Origin: Cepaea nemoralis
Lineage: Eukaryota; Mollusca; Gastropoda; Stylommatophora; Helicidae
Direction: 5' to 3'
DNA length: 64,000 nt
Assembly: GCA_014155875.1 (NCBI GenBank)
Contig: JACEFZ010014447.1
Coordinates: 10,001 to 74,000 of the forward strand
Under the pieces are notes generated by a model. It ran no database searches and was not told where the DNA came from. It saw only the letters and a program-made list of their open reading frames with translations. The translations under genes and the position numbers were made by a program. The first letter of the stretch is position 1. Each line of letters begins with the position of its first letter. Below, piece by piece: positions 38,801 to 44,035 of this stretch.

Positions 38801-39175
38801 CAGTATGCCATTGGGTTTATCCTGGTCTAGGCTAGCGGTGTTCGTGTTACCTCGATTTTTTGTGGTCCTACTCACATCAGCAGTTTTAACAGGATTTGCT
38901 TTTATTCCAATTTTCAGACCAGATGTTAACAAGCCACCAAGTTGAACAGCAGGTTTATCCTTGTCATTGTTACCAGCGTTTTTCTTGTCTGGTTTACTCG
39001 GAGTCTTGTCATTGCCACCTGCTTTACCAGAGTACTTGCTGATTCCTTTGCTGGCAACCTTGTCATTATTATTAAATATGTTGCTAACCAGAAAGGATCC
39101 ATGTACAGTTTCAAAGTAACATATTGTGGCTGTTAGAGCCACTAACAGCAAGAAGAGCCGCATTGCAACAGCCAA
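15668..39175 (-). CDS. secreted multi-domain protein: signal peptide, 47-aa repeats, Cys-rich segment, C-type-lectin-like domain, WxxW domain (8 exons)
   Basis: I assembled this gene from eight exons on the minus strand: 39175-38242, 36821-36603, 34313-34214, 32499-32390, 28915-28801, 24411-24266, 21413-21265 and 15901-15668. Every junction has AG/GT borders, and all seven exon-exon phases match (1,1,2,1,2,1,0), giving 2007 nt with no internal stop, about 668 residues. The protein starts with a clear signal peptide (MAVAMRLFLLLVALTATICYF). About five 47-residue Lys/Leu/Gly-rich repeats follow. Next come a Cys-rich segment (residues about 312-384), a lectin-like domain opening CTSPFNNVNGQCLYFE and closing NYVCEQ (about 385-545), and a WxxW-type domain ending LEVRFLCP (about 555-655). 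WxxW modules occur in mucins and CILP-like matrix proteins, so an extracellular mucus, matrix or defence role is inferred. The last exon could instead splice on at a GTAAGT at 15694-15699. Confidence 0.85.
15937..16495. repeat. 37-bp minisatellite, about 15 units
   Basis: Tandem 37-mers containing GAAATGACTTAGTGATCTG, differing mainly by GGGG/GAGG after CAT. The array lies at the 3' end of intron 7 and begins about 35 bp upstream of the exon 8 acceptor. Confidence 0.95.
16590..18112 (+). pseudogene. LINE family 1 RT relic, copy 2, interrupted
   Basis: The plus strand shows decayed RT: DLYFSFIDYTQAF near 16675, then NMNNLLYADDTVLLAEIAKD near 16940. After an insertion at 17116-17479 it continues as FKYLGASITSYE, EMWFLRRMLRIPWT and a GRPR-type segment to an AC-ATGATGATAATG tail near 18105. 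It has many stops and frameshifts. It lies inside intron 7 of the lectin/WxxW gene, antisense to it. Confidence 0.82.
17116..17479 (-). mobile_element. 5'-truncated LINE fragment (family 3) nested in LINE family 1
   Basis: The minus strand encodes a pol C-terminus: MKANRLQWLGHIERMEDNRE, RPRGRPRRRWRDNIYTDILA and DEWRRIVFAAKNFNGSES, with a stop near 17133 and a (GAA)n tail at 17116-17130. AGATAACAAT occurs exactly on both sides (17106-17115 and 17480-17489) as a 10-bp target duplication. Confidence 0.9.
18250..18430 (-). mobile_element. SINE family E copy
   Basis: Related to 24063-24235 and in part 21515-21660. Plus-strand CATCACATGTTGTAGG...CTGAATGCA block, then a tRNA-like head in reverse (CGTACGACCGTGCTCAC region). 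Decayed. Confidence 0.6.
18464..18690 (+). mobile_element. SINE family A, tRNA-Leu/Ser-like head
   Basis: A box TGGCCGAGTTGCTAG at 18472 and B box GGGTTCGATCC at 18510, with a long variable region between, as in class II tRNAs (Leu/Ser). The body contains CTAACCTGCAC and CAAGGTACTATATTGGCAGT. A second copy is at 36170-36400. Confidence 0.85.
18855..19180 (+). repeat. dispersed repeat R1, copy 1
   Basis: About 320 bp that match 23670-24012 closely (shared blocks include GTGTTTCCAAGGCACCAGGG and CAAGCAAGTAAGCAAG-type ends). The second copy has about 25 extra bases in the middle. No coding potential is recognised. Both copies lie in introns of the lectin/WxxW gene in the same orientation. Confidence 0.85.
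19970..20012 (+). ncRNA. degenerate hammerhead-like motif
   Basis: TCTCGACAAAG followed by GGTTC-GTA-GAACC (a 5-bp hairpin) and then GAAAC-GTCGG. The hairpin flanked by a CUGAUGA-like core and GAAA resembles the hammerhead arrangement found in terminal repeats of Penelope-like elements. The first core is degenerate and no Penelope ORF was found nearby. Confidence 0.35.
20378..20470 (-). mobile_element. tRNA-like SINE head
   Basis: The minus strand shows a B box (CCCGGGTTCAAGCCCC) and an A-box-like GAGCTATGGTGTCCGCCTCG. Isolated head without an identified body. Confidence 0.6.
20471..21264. other. intron 7 sequence without recognised element
   Basis: A 136-codon open stretch on plus at 20500-20910 has no recognisable motif. 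Nothing further supported. Confidence 0.4.
21265..21413 (-). CDS. exon 7: first half of WxxW domain
   Basis: Acceptor TTTTCTTTCAG, donor GTACGT. Phase 1 in and 0 out. It encodes CHPGTQFSDWIDSSNN then GEEETLRSISDAF, corresponding to the opening C.....F.D.....G..E.L of WxxW domains. Confidence 0.82.
21515..21850 (-). mobile_element. SINE family E-like copy with internal (CA)n
   Basis: Shares the ACATGTT...GGCCTGAGTGCACAGAG block with 18250-18430 and 24063-24235. A (CA)n microsatellite lies at 21656-21703 in the middle. Boundaries uncertain. Confidence 0.5.
21773..22130. repeat. 181-bp tandem duplication
   Basis: A unit beginning CTGAATGCACCGAGG occurs at 21773 and again at 21954 with essentially identical sequence through GGGTAACT. 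A recent local duplication in intron 6. Confidence 0.92.
23670..24012 (+). repeat. dispersed repeat R1, copy 2
   Basis: Second copy of the element at 18855-19180, same orientation, with an extra segment around 23840-23860 (ACGTACGAGGAACCACC). Confidence 0.85.
24063..24235 (-). mobile_element. SINE family E copy
   Basis: The minus strand shows a tRNA-like head with A-box-like GAAGTGGATAACGAAC and B-box-like GTGGGTTTGACGCC. The body is shared with 18250-18430. It ends just upstream of exon 6's donor side. Confidence 0.7.
24266..24411 (-). CDS. exon 6: end of lectin-like domain
   Basis: Acceptor TTGCCACCCACAG, donor GTAAGT. Phase 2 in and 1 out. After a Thr/Gln-rich stretch it reads GCHKAELTNNDDKLNYVCEQ, which resembles the C-terminal disulphide strand (..C.......NYVCE) of a C-type lectin domain. 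Confidence 0.8.
24855..25615 (+). pseudogene. non-LTR retrotransposon pol fragment
   Basis: The plus strand reads LGFKLHRVKTQIMRIN, a YTCLCSNVDTDGT block, a decayed CLRK...W-type region and a WCCTGHTI (W..GH) segment. After a (CTCAA)n tract at 25378-25405 comes a degraded WNPQ...RGRAKTLRE-like end. This follows the order of a LINE pol C-terminus. Heavily mutated. Confidence 0.6.
26366..27262 (-). mobile_element. RTE-like LINE family 4, 5'-truncated young copy
   Basis: The minus strand is open from the RT catalytic block LLFADDQALIA (about 27160) through STSKTEVLTI, SFKYLGSIIS, LPTLFYQCQTWT and KWFGHASRLP to GRGRPRKRWTQGITESMGL. The stop is near 26459, followed by a 3' UTR of about 90 bp and a (GATGA)n tail at 26366. 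FADDQ in the catalytic block and the short UTR with a pentameric tail are family traits. The 210-codon uninterrupted frame suggests recent insertion. It lies in intron 5, on the same strand as the host gene. Confidence 0.88.
27406..27640 (+). mobile_element. SINE family B with target duplication
   Basis: A tRNA-like head (CCGTGGCGTAGGGGTTACG A-box region, CGTTCGAAACAC B box) and the family body run to the CTAAC end. Flanks AACCACTGT are repeated on both sides (about 27391 and 27630). Inserted into the 70-bp repeat array. Confidence 0.8.
28310..28690 (+). mobile_element. SINE family B with long tetranucleotide tail
   Basis: Head CTCCGTGGCGAAGTAGTTAC and a full body, then an expanded tail of AACC/CCAG and (AACT)n units at 28555-28688. 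CACTGTTCC flanks both sides (about 28306 and 28687) as a target duplication. The (AACT/CTAA) tail matches that of LINE family 2 at 9123. Confidence 0.85.
28801..28915 (-). CDS. exon 5: lectin-like domain, diverged middle part
   Basis: Acceptor TGATTTTCAG and donor GTAAGT. Phase 1 in and 2 out. It encodes VKLHFGGCNDNSAFDDDFVN followed by QAQKHGVSKTAVKSSC. Acidic and cysteine-containing, without the canonical lectin WIGL core. Its place in the gene rests on splice signals and phase rather than on similarity. Confidence 0.72.
28984..29315. repeat. (TAG)n microsatellite, about 330 bp
   Basis: Nearly pure TAG/AGT trinucleotides with a few interruptions, in intron 4. It directly abuts the 3' end of the LINE fragment at 29316, so it probably grew from that element's 3' tail. 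Confidence 0.96.
29316..29750 (-). pseudogene. non-LTR retrotransposon pol C-terminal fragment
   Basis: The minus strand gives MRYMDVCKQDMKILGIDSNT then WESVVTHRCSWRRG and LIQQTEDRR. This is the R..D.CK.DMK.L.I....WE..A.DR..WR block of LINE pol C-termini. The end on that strand runs into the (ACT)n tract. Confidence 0.7.
30045..30290 (-). mobile_element. SINE family B copy
   Basis: Reverse-oriented, nearly full copy: plus-strand TTTACAGGACATAGCTGTC at its 3' end, body GTAGTTTGCCATTGCATTC and head ending CCAGGGAGACCGG near 30282. Confidence 0.82.
30355..31985. repeat. 67-bp minisatellite, about 24 units
   Basis: Highly homogeneous tandem units containing GTATGCTTAGTGTA and GATGGTAGAACGTAGTGATA. 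Two alternating single-site variants (AAAGTG/ACAGTG and GCCGCTC/GCCTCTC) form blocks, showing homogenisation by unequal exchange. It lies in intron 4. Confidence 0.97.
32390..32499 (-). CDS. exon 4: C-type-lectin-like domain, second part
   Basis: Acceptor AACTACACAG and donor GTAAGG. Phase 2 in and 1 out. TRQEADESCSKIGGVLAFFK matches the alpha-helical W..A...C...GG.LA element of lectin domains, with the usual Trp replaced. The following residues are diverged from typical carbohydrate-binding loops (no EPN or QPD and no WND seen). Confidence 0.85.
32600..32662. repeat. (TG)n microsatellite
   Basis: About 60 bp of TG/CG dinucleotides in intron 3, close to exon 4. Confidence 0.95.
32852..33130. 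repeat. 31-bp minisatellite, 9 units
   Basis: Identical 31-mers containing CCTGACAGGTGCGCCATCGC, about nine copies with virtually no divergence. In intron 3. Confidence 0.97.
33240..33570. repeat. about 39-bp degenerate minisatellite
   Basis: Eight or so units with CATATGGTGCTAAA and TTATAGAACAATGAA, diverged more than the neighbouring 31-bp array. In intron 3. Confidence 0.9.
33583..33775 (-). mobile_element. SINE family D copy
   Basis: Shares GGCACTCGG.GG.TGATGTGGTC and GACATATTTTGGTA text with 48895-49025, and the AATCT...ATTCGAA.C head in reverse with 48110-48310. The B-box-like AGATTCGAATCT is on the minus strand near 33700. Confidence 0.65.
34214..34313 (-). CDS. exon 3: start of C-type-lectin-like domain
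   Basis: Acceptor CATTTTCAG and donor GTAGGG. Phase 1 in and 2 out. It reads CTSPFNNVNGQCLYFETKKK, the usual C..PF..v.g.CLYF opening of a C-type lectin domain, where the two cysteines form the long-form N-terminal disulphide. Confidence 0.85.
34400..34590 (-). pseudogene. LINE family 1-type pol fragment
   Basis: The minus strand text corresponding to FFGRVKRRQAFEKL, RGRRGEMILDGLRR and STELIQN-like segments parallels the C-terminal end of the copy at 17940-18060. Many stops. Confidence 0.5.
35017..35230 (+). mobile_element. SINE family B, full-length reference copy
   Basis: Head GGTCTCTGTGGCTAAGGGCT (A box) and GGGTTCGAAGCACAG (B box), then a body with TTCAGAAAGCAATGGCAAAC and a 3' end near GTAAGGGATACGCATCAACC. 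It is followed after about 8 bp by an inverted copy of the same family. Confidence 0.88.
35238..35465 (-). mobile_element. SINE family B, inverted partner
   Basis: Reverse-oriented copy starting at its 3' end (CCCTTACAGGACGTTGCAGT) and running to the head at about 35465. With 35017-35230 it forms a tail-to-tail inverted repeat with arms of about 215-225 bp inside intron 2. Confidence 0.88.
35823..35860. repeat. (ATTG)n microsatellite
   Basis: About nine units of ATTG/TGAT. Confidence 0.92.
36170..36400 (+). mobile_element. SINE family A copy
   Basis: A box TTGGCCGAGTGTCTAG and B box GAGTTCGAATCCTC, with body blocks CTAACCTGCAG and CAAGGTACTATATTGACAGT as in the copy at 18464. Two G-rich runs expand the middle. 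In intron 2. Confidence 0.87.
36603..36821 (-). CDS. exon 2: cysteine-rich segment of unknown family
   Basis: Acceptor TTATTTCAG (36822-36830) and donor GTAATA. It enters and leaves in phase 1. It encodes TGLTCQDLDINNAGSQITYQ, then KLTGCQKGATLSF, VGNCNALGG and GCSGNVRACFFP: five cysteines in 72 residues with no motif I recognise. The regular Cys spacing and secreted context suggest a disulphide-bonded module. Confidence 0.8.
37182..37373 (-). pseudogene. possible vestigial duplicate of exon 2
   Basis: Minus-strand DNA around 37320-37255 resembles the exon 2 acceptor region (GATCCACTT...CAG then a GGACTGACAT-like stretch). About 60 bp at 37830-37895 also match 36510-36570 at most positions. 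This suggests a tandem duplication that included exon 2 and then decayed. A splice-compatible alternative exon is not excluded. Confidence 0.35.
38242..39175 (-). CDS. exon 1: signal peptide and 47-residue repeats
   Basis: The ATG at 39175 opens a hydrophobic signal peptide of about 26 residues ending near VHG. A Lys/Asn/Gly-rich stretch follows, then repeats of NPIKTVDVSKTTKDRGSTKT plus a DQDKPNGILSNLLGGLKVSAGLLN segment. The repeat is 141 bp and two central copies are identical in DNA, so expansion or homogenisation is recent. The first and last units are diverged. The exon ends ...VTFT at donor GTAAGG (38236-38241), leaving phase 1. The frame stays open into the intron to 37949, but that extension is low-complexity and hydrophobic and is better read as intron. 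Confidence 0.88.
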
Positions 39176-39307
39176 ATTCCGTGATTTCCTCTCCTACAGT
39201 TGTGGTCACTCTTTAAAATAAAAGTGGAAATCCGTTTGGCCACAGCAGATATCTAGAAAGAGTCTCCGCTGTTTGGCTAATGCAGATGTTCATCTAGATT
39301 CAGTCAT

Positions 39308-39315
39308 CTTTTATA
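39308..39315 (-). promoter_or_regulatory. TATA box of the lectin/WxxW gene
   Basis: TATAAAAG on the minus strand lies 133 bp upstream of the ATG at 39175. This spacing gives a 5' UTR of about 100 nt if initiation occurs about 30 bp downstream. Motif and position only. Confidence 0.5.
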
Positions 39316-40480
39316 TTACTCAGTTGATCGAATCTGTGACTTTTCACAAATATTTTGTATTATCCTGGCAATACATTTTGCTTACTTTTCTATTCACGAT
39401 TGCTCAGACGATCAATATATTGATTATCTATACAAACTGCTGCCCATAACATTATTTCACCTCTTTTTGTGATAACAAATTGTTAAAATCTAACCAAATA
39501 ACTAACGCCGTATAACAGAATCGAAGCAAACTGTAACATACAATTTCTATCAAAGTAGATTTCATACACAATCTTCTAGTCTGCTGTTGCGGCACGACAG
39601 ACGGGAATTTAACAAATATCATTTGTTAAATTTGCATAAACTGCCGTTAAAATTGTAATGCCCAATGGAGATTATCCGCTCGCTGTCGGAGACGAGATTA
39701 TAGAACGTGTGGCTTCTATTCTTATAATGTCTTAACAACCAAACGAATGGTGCCTTTTGCGCATGACATTCAACAATGAGTTTCACTTAAAAGACACGTG
39801 TTACTAGATTATAAAACACCAGTGATCTATACTTCATTAACATTTCTTTCAAGATGGCCAGATTTTCTCTTTTGTTCAGCTAAACATTCTCAATGGCAAA
39901 ATATGTTGTTGTTCCCTCTAAAGTTGGCAGCCACGTAGGTGTTTTTCAGCTGGAAAAAAAGAGTCAGCACATTTTTTAGTCACATTACAAGCATCATCTG
40001 CTCGGCCGATGCTCTTTTTGACACAAGACAGAAGCTACCGTGGCCATATGGTACTTAAAAACGTATTCGCTACGTGGCCACTTTGACAAAGTGGATATTC
40101 TTTTCTCTTTCGTCGACAAAATTTCTTACATAACGTGAGATCGGTACGCTTTTCATTACCATTGTGTGAATGGCATTATACTTGGGACTGTAGAGCAACA
40201 AAACGCTCCTTTTAGAGAACTAGAATTCGTTGACATGCAGTAAGTCAGTATCTGTTTATGGACAACAATTGGATTTTCATATTTTTCACCACTTGCTCTT
40301 TACAATGTTGGTCCAAACATGATAACAAATAGTTAGATACTTTCGTACCCAAGACAAATTGTATTCTTGACAAAATGAAACTAGTATGTGTTTCTTATTA
40401 TGTCGATCCAATTGGGTATGCGTTCGACCACCCTGCTATTCAAATGCCTCTCTATTCCACCGATGTAGATAGACTGGCAC
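39316..40480. other. 5' flank of the lectin/WxxW gene, no feature recognised
   Basis: AT-rich unique-looking sequence with no coding similarity or recognised repeat. It may contain upstream control sequence, but nothing specific can be shown. Confidence 0.4.
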
Positions 40481-40491
40481 CTGCGTGCATA

Positions 40492-40560
40492 TTGATAATG
40501 CAATTGGATTTGGCGTACAGAACTTGCCCTCTGTACGCCAAATTAAATTGCATTTATCAA
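40492..40560. other. long hairpin-forming inverted repeat
   Basis: TTGATAATGCAATT...TTGGCGTACAG at 40492-40520 is the near-perfect reverse complement of 40531-40560 across a 10-nt spacer (AACTTGCCCT). Arms are about 29-30 nt with a few mismatches. Confidence 0.85.
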
Positions 40561-40844
40561 TTATTATTGCTTTAGTTTATACTGTGCGATTTCCGCAGTA
40601 TTTACCTGACGAGATGCAGCGAAATATACCAGGCCATAAATCGTGCAATCTATTGTTTGTGTCTTGTTTATTCAAATTAGCAATAGAAAACAATGTTTTA
40701 ACATTAAAAGAACATAACACAAGGCATAACAACACAAGCAAACGATGTAGTGACATGGTCTTAAGTTGCGACATTTAAAAAGACACTGAAAGCAAAACCC
40801 CAAACAACCGAAAAAGTCAAGCAACAAAATGTCACTAAATACTG

Positions 40845-41060
40845 ATCGTGGGTTCGAGTCACATCGGGGCGGATTCGAATGTTGACAATTGACATCGGCT
40901 ATCAAGTTAACCCAGGCTCTAATGGGTACCTGGACATGTATTGGGGAGTAAATAGGCAGGCCTGACGCTGACCCACAATACCCGCCAAGTAAAGAATGTA
41001 TGGGTAGCACCGTGTGCTCAATGCGCATCAAGGCGTGTACAAGGCTCCTTTACATATTTA
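40845..41060 (+). mobile_element. possible SINE
   Basis: A B-box-like GTGGGTTCGAGTCAC at 40848, followed by body text GGGTACCTGGACATGTATTG of the type seen in invertebrate tRNA-derived SINEs. No convincing A box upstream. Confidence 0.4.
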
Positions 41061-41562
41061 CTTCAGGATCCTCACCAGAGCTATGGAGTTCGTGCACTGG
41101 GCTGAGATTCTCCAGACTCAGGCTTGAGTTAGGACTAGAACGGAGCACTTATGGATTACATTCGTCTGCCGTGATGTTGATCCGTCGACTATACTAAACA
41201 TATTTACTATGAATGCGCCTAGCAGAAGTACACACTGGCGACCCTGTTCCTCGCTTTGAGGCCTATAAGTATATGGTGCTAGTCGCATATCTTGACAGAC
41301 CAGTCAGCATTCGATGCGCGATGTGGTCAGTACAATGCAGACCGCCTCAACCTCTCAGAAGAGGACTGCGTCCACCAATGCCCAATTTAGAACAAAAACT
41401 CCGTGCTCCGTGGGAGAATAGAACACACGTCCGGGAAGGTTAAACAGGTCAACAAATGGCCGCAGAAGTCAGAATTGTCGGCCTAACGGCGTAAGAACGC
41501 AGTTCTGCTGTAAAAAGGCACAATGCAATCACGTCCGGAAAAAAAAAACTCCGGATGAACGC

Positions 41563-41713
41563 AGAAGAAGAAGAAGAAGAAGAAGAAGAAGAAGAAGAAG
41601 AAGAAGAAGAAGAAGAAGAAGAAGAAGAAGAAGAAGAAGAAGAAGAAGAAGAAGAAGAAGAAGAAGAAGAAGAAGAAGAAGAAGAAGGAGAAGGAGAAGA
41701 AGAAGAAGACACG
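41563..41713. repeat. (GAA)n microsatellite, about 150 bp
   Basis: Almost pure AGA/GAA triplets with an imperfect GGAGAAGGAGAA stretch at the right end. All-purine on the plus strand. Confidence 0.97.
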
Positions 41714-41867
41714 TGATCACGCGACTGGCAGAAGATGGTGTGCACTATGGACAGAGCAATGTACTTCTTTGACCTAGCCAATTTCTTATTTTACGACTAT
41801 AACGCAATGGAAACGTCTTCACGAGAGTGGGTAGAGATACTTGGACTGAAACAGGCAAATAAGGAAG

Positions 41868-42305
41868 TTTTAGAACTTTTCTTCATATGCCTTTTATCCT
41901 TTATTGGGGCATACGTCATCAATCAACTCCCGATAAGTCGTTCTATATTCTGATATTTCCTGCAGCTCCTTCTATGATTTCCCCACATTATTCAGCTCTG
42001 GTTTTCATTCTCTTCTTCCTGTGTTCTTTTGATCTCCCGCTGTTTCTTTCTCCCTGTCCGTTGCAGACTTTCTAGATGAAACATCTGCAGATTTTCTCAA
42101 CTGTGTTAAGAGGTGAAGAAGCCTTGTTGGCCCTGAATAGGATACACGTTGAGAATATCTCAGGATGTTACCTGTGGGTGTGCAACAACAAAATCATTGT
42201 TTTGATGGGGATTAGAACACATGCACACATGTTTGGCAGGCAAGTATGCTAGACACTAGACTACCGCGACTCCCCACTTTCATCTCATCTCATCTCATCT
42301 CATCT
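41868..42305 (-). mobile_element. 0.44-kb repeat S, left inverted copy
   Basis: The reverse complement of this segment matches 44526-44966 with about a dozen mismatches over roughly 440 bp. On the minus strand it starts (GATGA)n, GGGGAGTCGCGGTAGTCTAG (A-box-like), then a GTGTTCTAATCCCC (B-box-like) head. This looks tRNA-derived. It is joined at its head to the LINE family 4 tail at 42306-42485. Confidence 0.85.
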
Positions 42306-42485
42306 CATCTCATCCCATCTCTTCTCATCTCATCTTGTTCGCCTTGTATCTTGCGGTGTCGAGGTGAAGCTTAAACAGCGGGAAAGTGACCGTTTATACG
42401 TTTCATATATTGTGATTCCCATGGATTTTGTTGTTCCCTCTGTCCAACGTTTACATGGTTGACCACTTCTTCAGGTTCACACTTT
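42306..42485 (-). mobile_element. LINE family 4 3' UTR and tail
   Basis: The minus strand ends in (GATGA)n at 42306-42345. The text matches the UTR at 26370-26560 (plus-strand TTGCGGTGTCGAGGTGAAG and CCATGGATT). Only about 140 bp of the element are present. Confidence 0.82.
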
Positions 42486-42984
42486 TTACTTACTAACTGA
42501 AAAGAACGCCTGTGATTTATAGAAAAGACAAAATATGAGATGATGACAACGGAAATCTAATAAGTATAACATCATGCATGGAATCCAGTACGAAATAAGA
42601 CCAGTGATTTGGACATTTGTGAAAATGAAACCCATAATTTACCCACAGAACATACAATCAAAGGCCATCTGGTAATACTGCCATACCATATTTGAACATG
42701 AGTGCAGATGAGCAGCATACTCTGCATCAATCTATATACAGAAAAAAGAGTGACAGGCTAAAGAGGGGCACATCATGGATGGGTCCGGTGGAAGATGTTG
42801 TCATACAGGTCTGCAACCTTACAAATATCAGCCCCGGCAAGGACTGGGTACCTATGTCTCCATAGCTTAAATGCACCGTTTCCTGCATTGTTTCGTCTGA
42901 CAGTAGTTGCAGCAAGCATACTTCTGTTGCTGTCAACGCAGAGGTAATTGCGTTCATCAGTGAACATTCCCACGATTCCAATTT

Positions 42985-43558
42985 GCTCATCTATACAGAT
43001 GAATCTACTATACAGCAGGAAAGTGTGTGGGCATTCACGACACCTTCAGCGTGCCGAACCATTCAAAACTACATTGGTGGTCACTCTATGACCACGAGCA
43101 GCATGACGATGGAGGTGATGGCAGTTACACAGGCTTTTATATGGTTGGAATCACAGCACTATAACAACGTTTGTGTACTAAGTAATTCAATGAGTATGAT
43201 CCGAAAGTTCGAGGCGGGTTCTGTACGTAGACTGTGGACTGAATCGCTGCGGAGGTCTGATGTCCATAGAGTCAACTTCGTCCCCGGACATGCTGAAGTT
43301 CAGGGACATGAAGGAGTTGATAAACTTGTAGGCTCTGCATCCCCTGCAGATGGCCAGCAGATGGCCAGCCCATGGATCGTGCAGATGTTATTAATGTCCT
43401 TAGAGAGATGTCGAGAGCGGAGGACGTTGATGAAAGTGAATCCAGAATGGGAGACGTGGAAGTTAGAAATGGCACGGCCAGACAAGAGAGGCACATCGGG
43501 AGAACGAGGGGCCTCGTCAACCAATACAGAACTTGCACTATTAGCTGCCGGACGCTGA
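42985..43558 (+). pseudogene. RNase H domain of a non-LTR retrotransposon
   Basis: The 191-codon open frame reads IYTDES (first catalytic Asp), then SMTMEVMAVTQAFIWLE (catalytic Glu helix), CVLSNSMSMI (the usual SDS Asp is Asn here) and VPGHAEVQGHEGVDKLVGSA (His and last Asp). This is the RNase HI module carried by some LINE groups. The Asp-to-Asn change and a frame switch after about 43370 (a MDRADVINVL reading continues in another frame) argue for inactivity. It ends in an (AACTA)-like tail near 43630. Confidence 0.75.
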
Positions 43559-43919
43559 TGTATATGTTGGGGTGAGGACCTGGGCACCTATGGGCTTTTC
43601 CTGAGTGTAAGGATGATACTCCAACAGATAACTAACTTAAATATTGAGCACAACCCACTACTGGCAACGCCGATCGCATTCCGGTATGAACCTAAGGCCT
43701 ATCCACGTCAATATGGAAGCACTATACTCGAGTTTCGCCCTTGTTTGAGCTCGTCAGTTGTGCATATCCCTGACCGGATCCGGAAACAGTCCCGGATCAC
43801 GCGTGTGAAGCGGGTGTGTAACCACGCGGCACACACTGGACACACCAAATTCTCACAACAGAACACCACAACGCTACCCATCGTAGGCTATGCTCAATAA
43901 CTATGCTCAGATAACTAAC

Positions 43920-44035
43920 TAATTCTTCACGATGATATGTTTAATGAATTCAGAGAAATTTTTTTTACGTGAATGTTAACGTTTTTCTGAACATTATTCA
44001 AGAAGTTATGCTTCATGAACTTTGAGGAACACTCA
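43920..44035. repeat. 70-bp repeat family, short block
   Basis: Contains TTCTGAACATTATTCAAGAA and CTTTGAGGAACAC, as in the array at 25640-28800. It is the left flank of the LINE at 44036-47512. The array continues on the other side at 47513. Confidence 0.7.

Noticed and set aside
42727..42990. Possible Tc1-like transposase (FTDE in a minus-strand frame)
   Set aside because: Only one short motif fits. The surrounding residues do not follow the DDE order, and the frame is antisense to the edge of the RNase H fragment.
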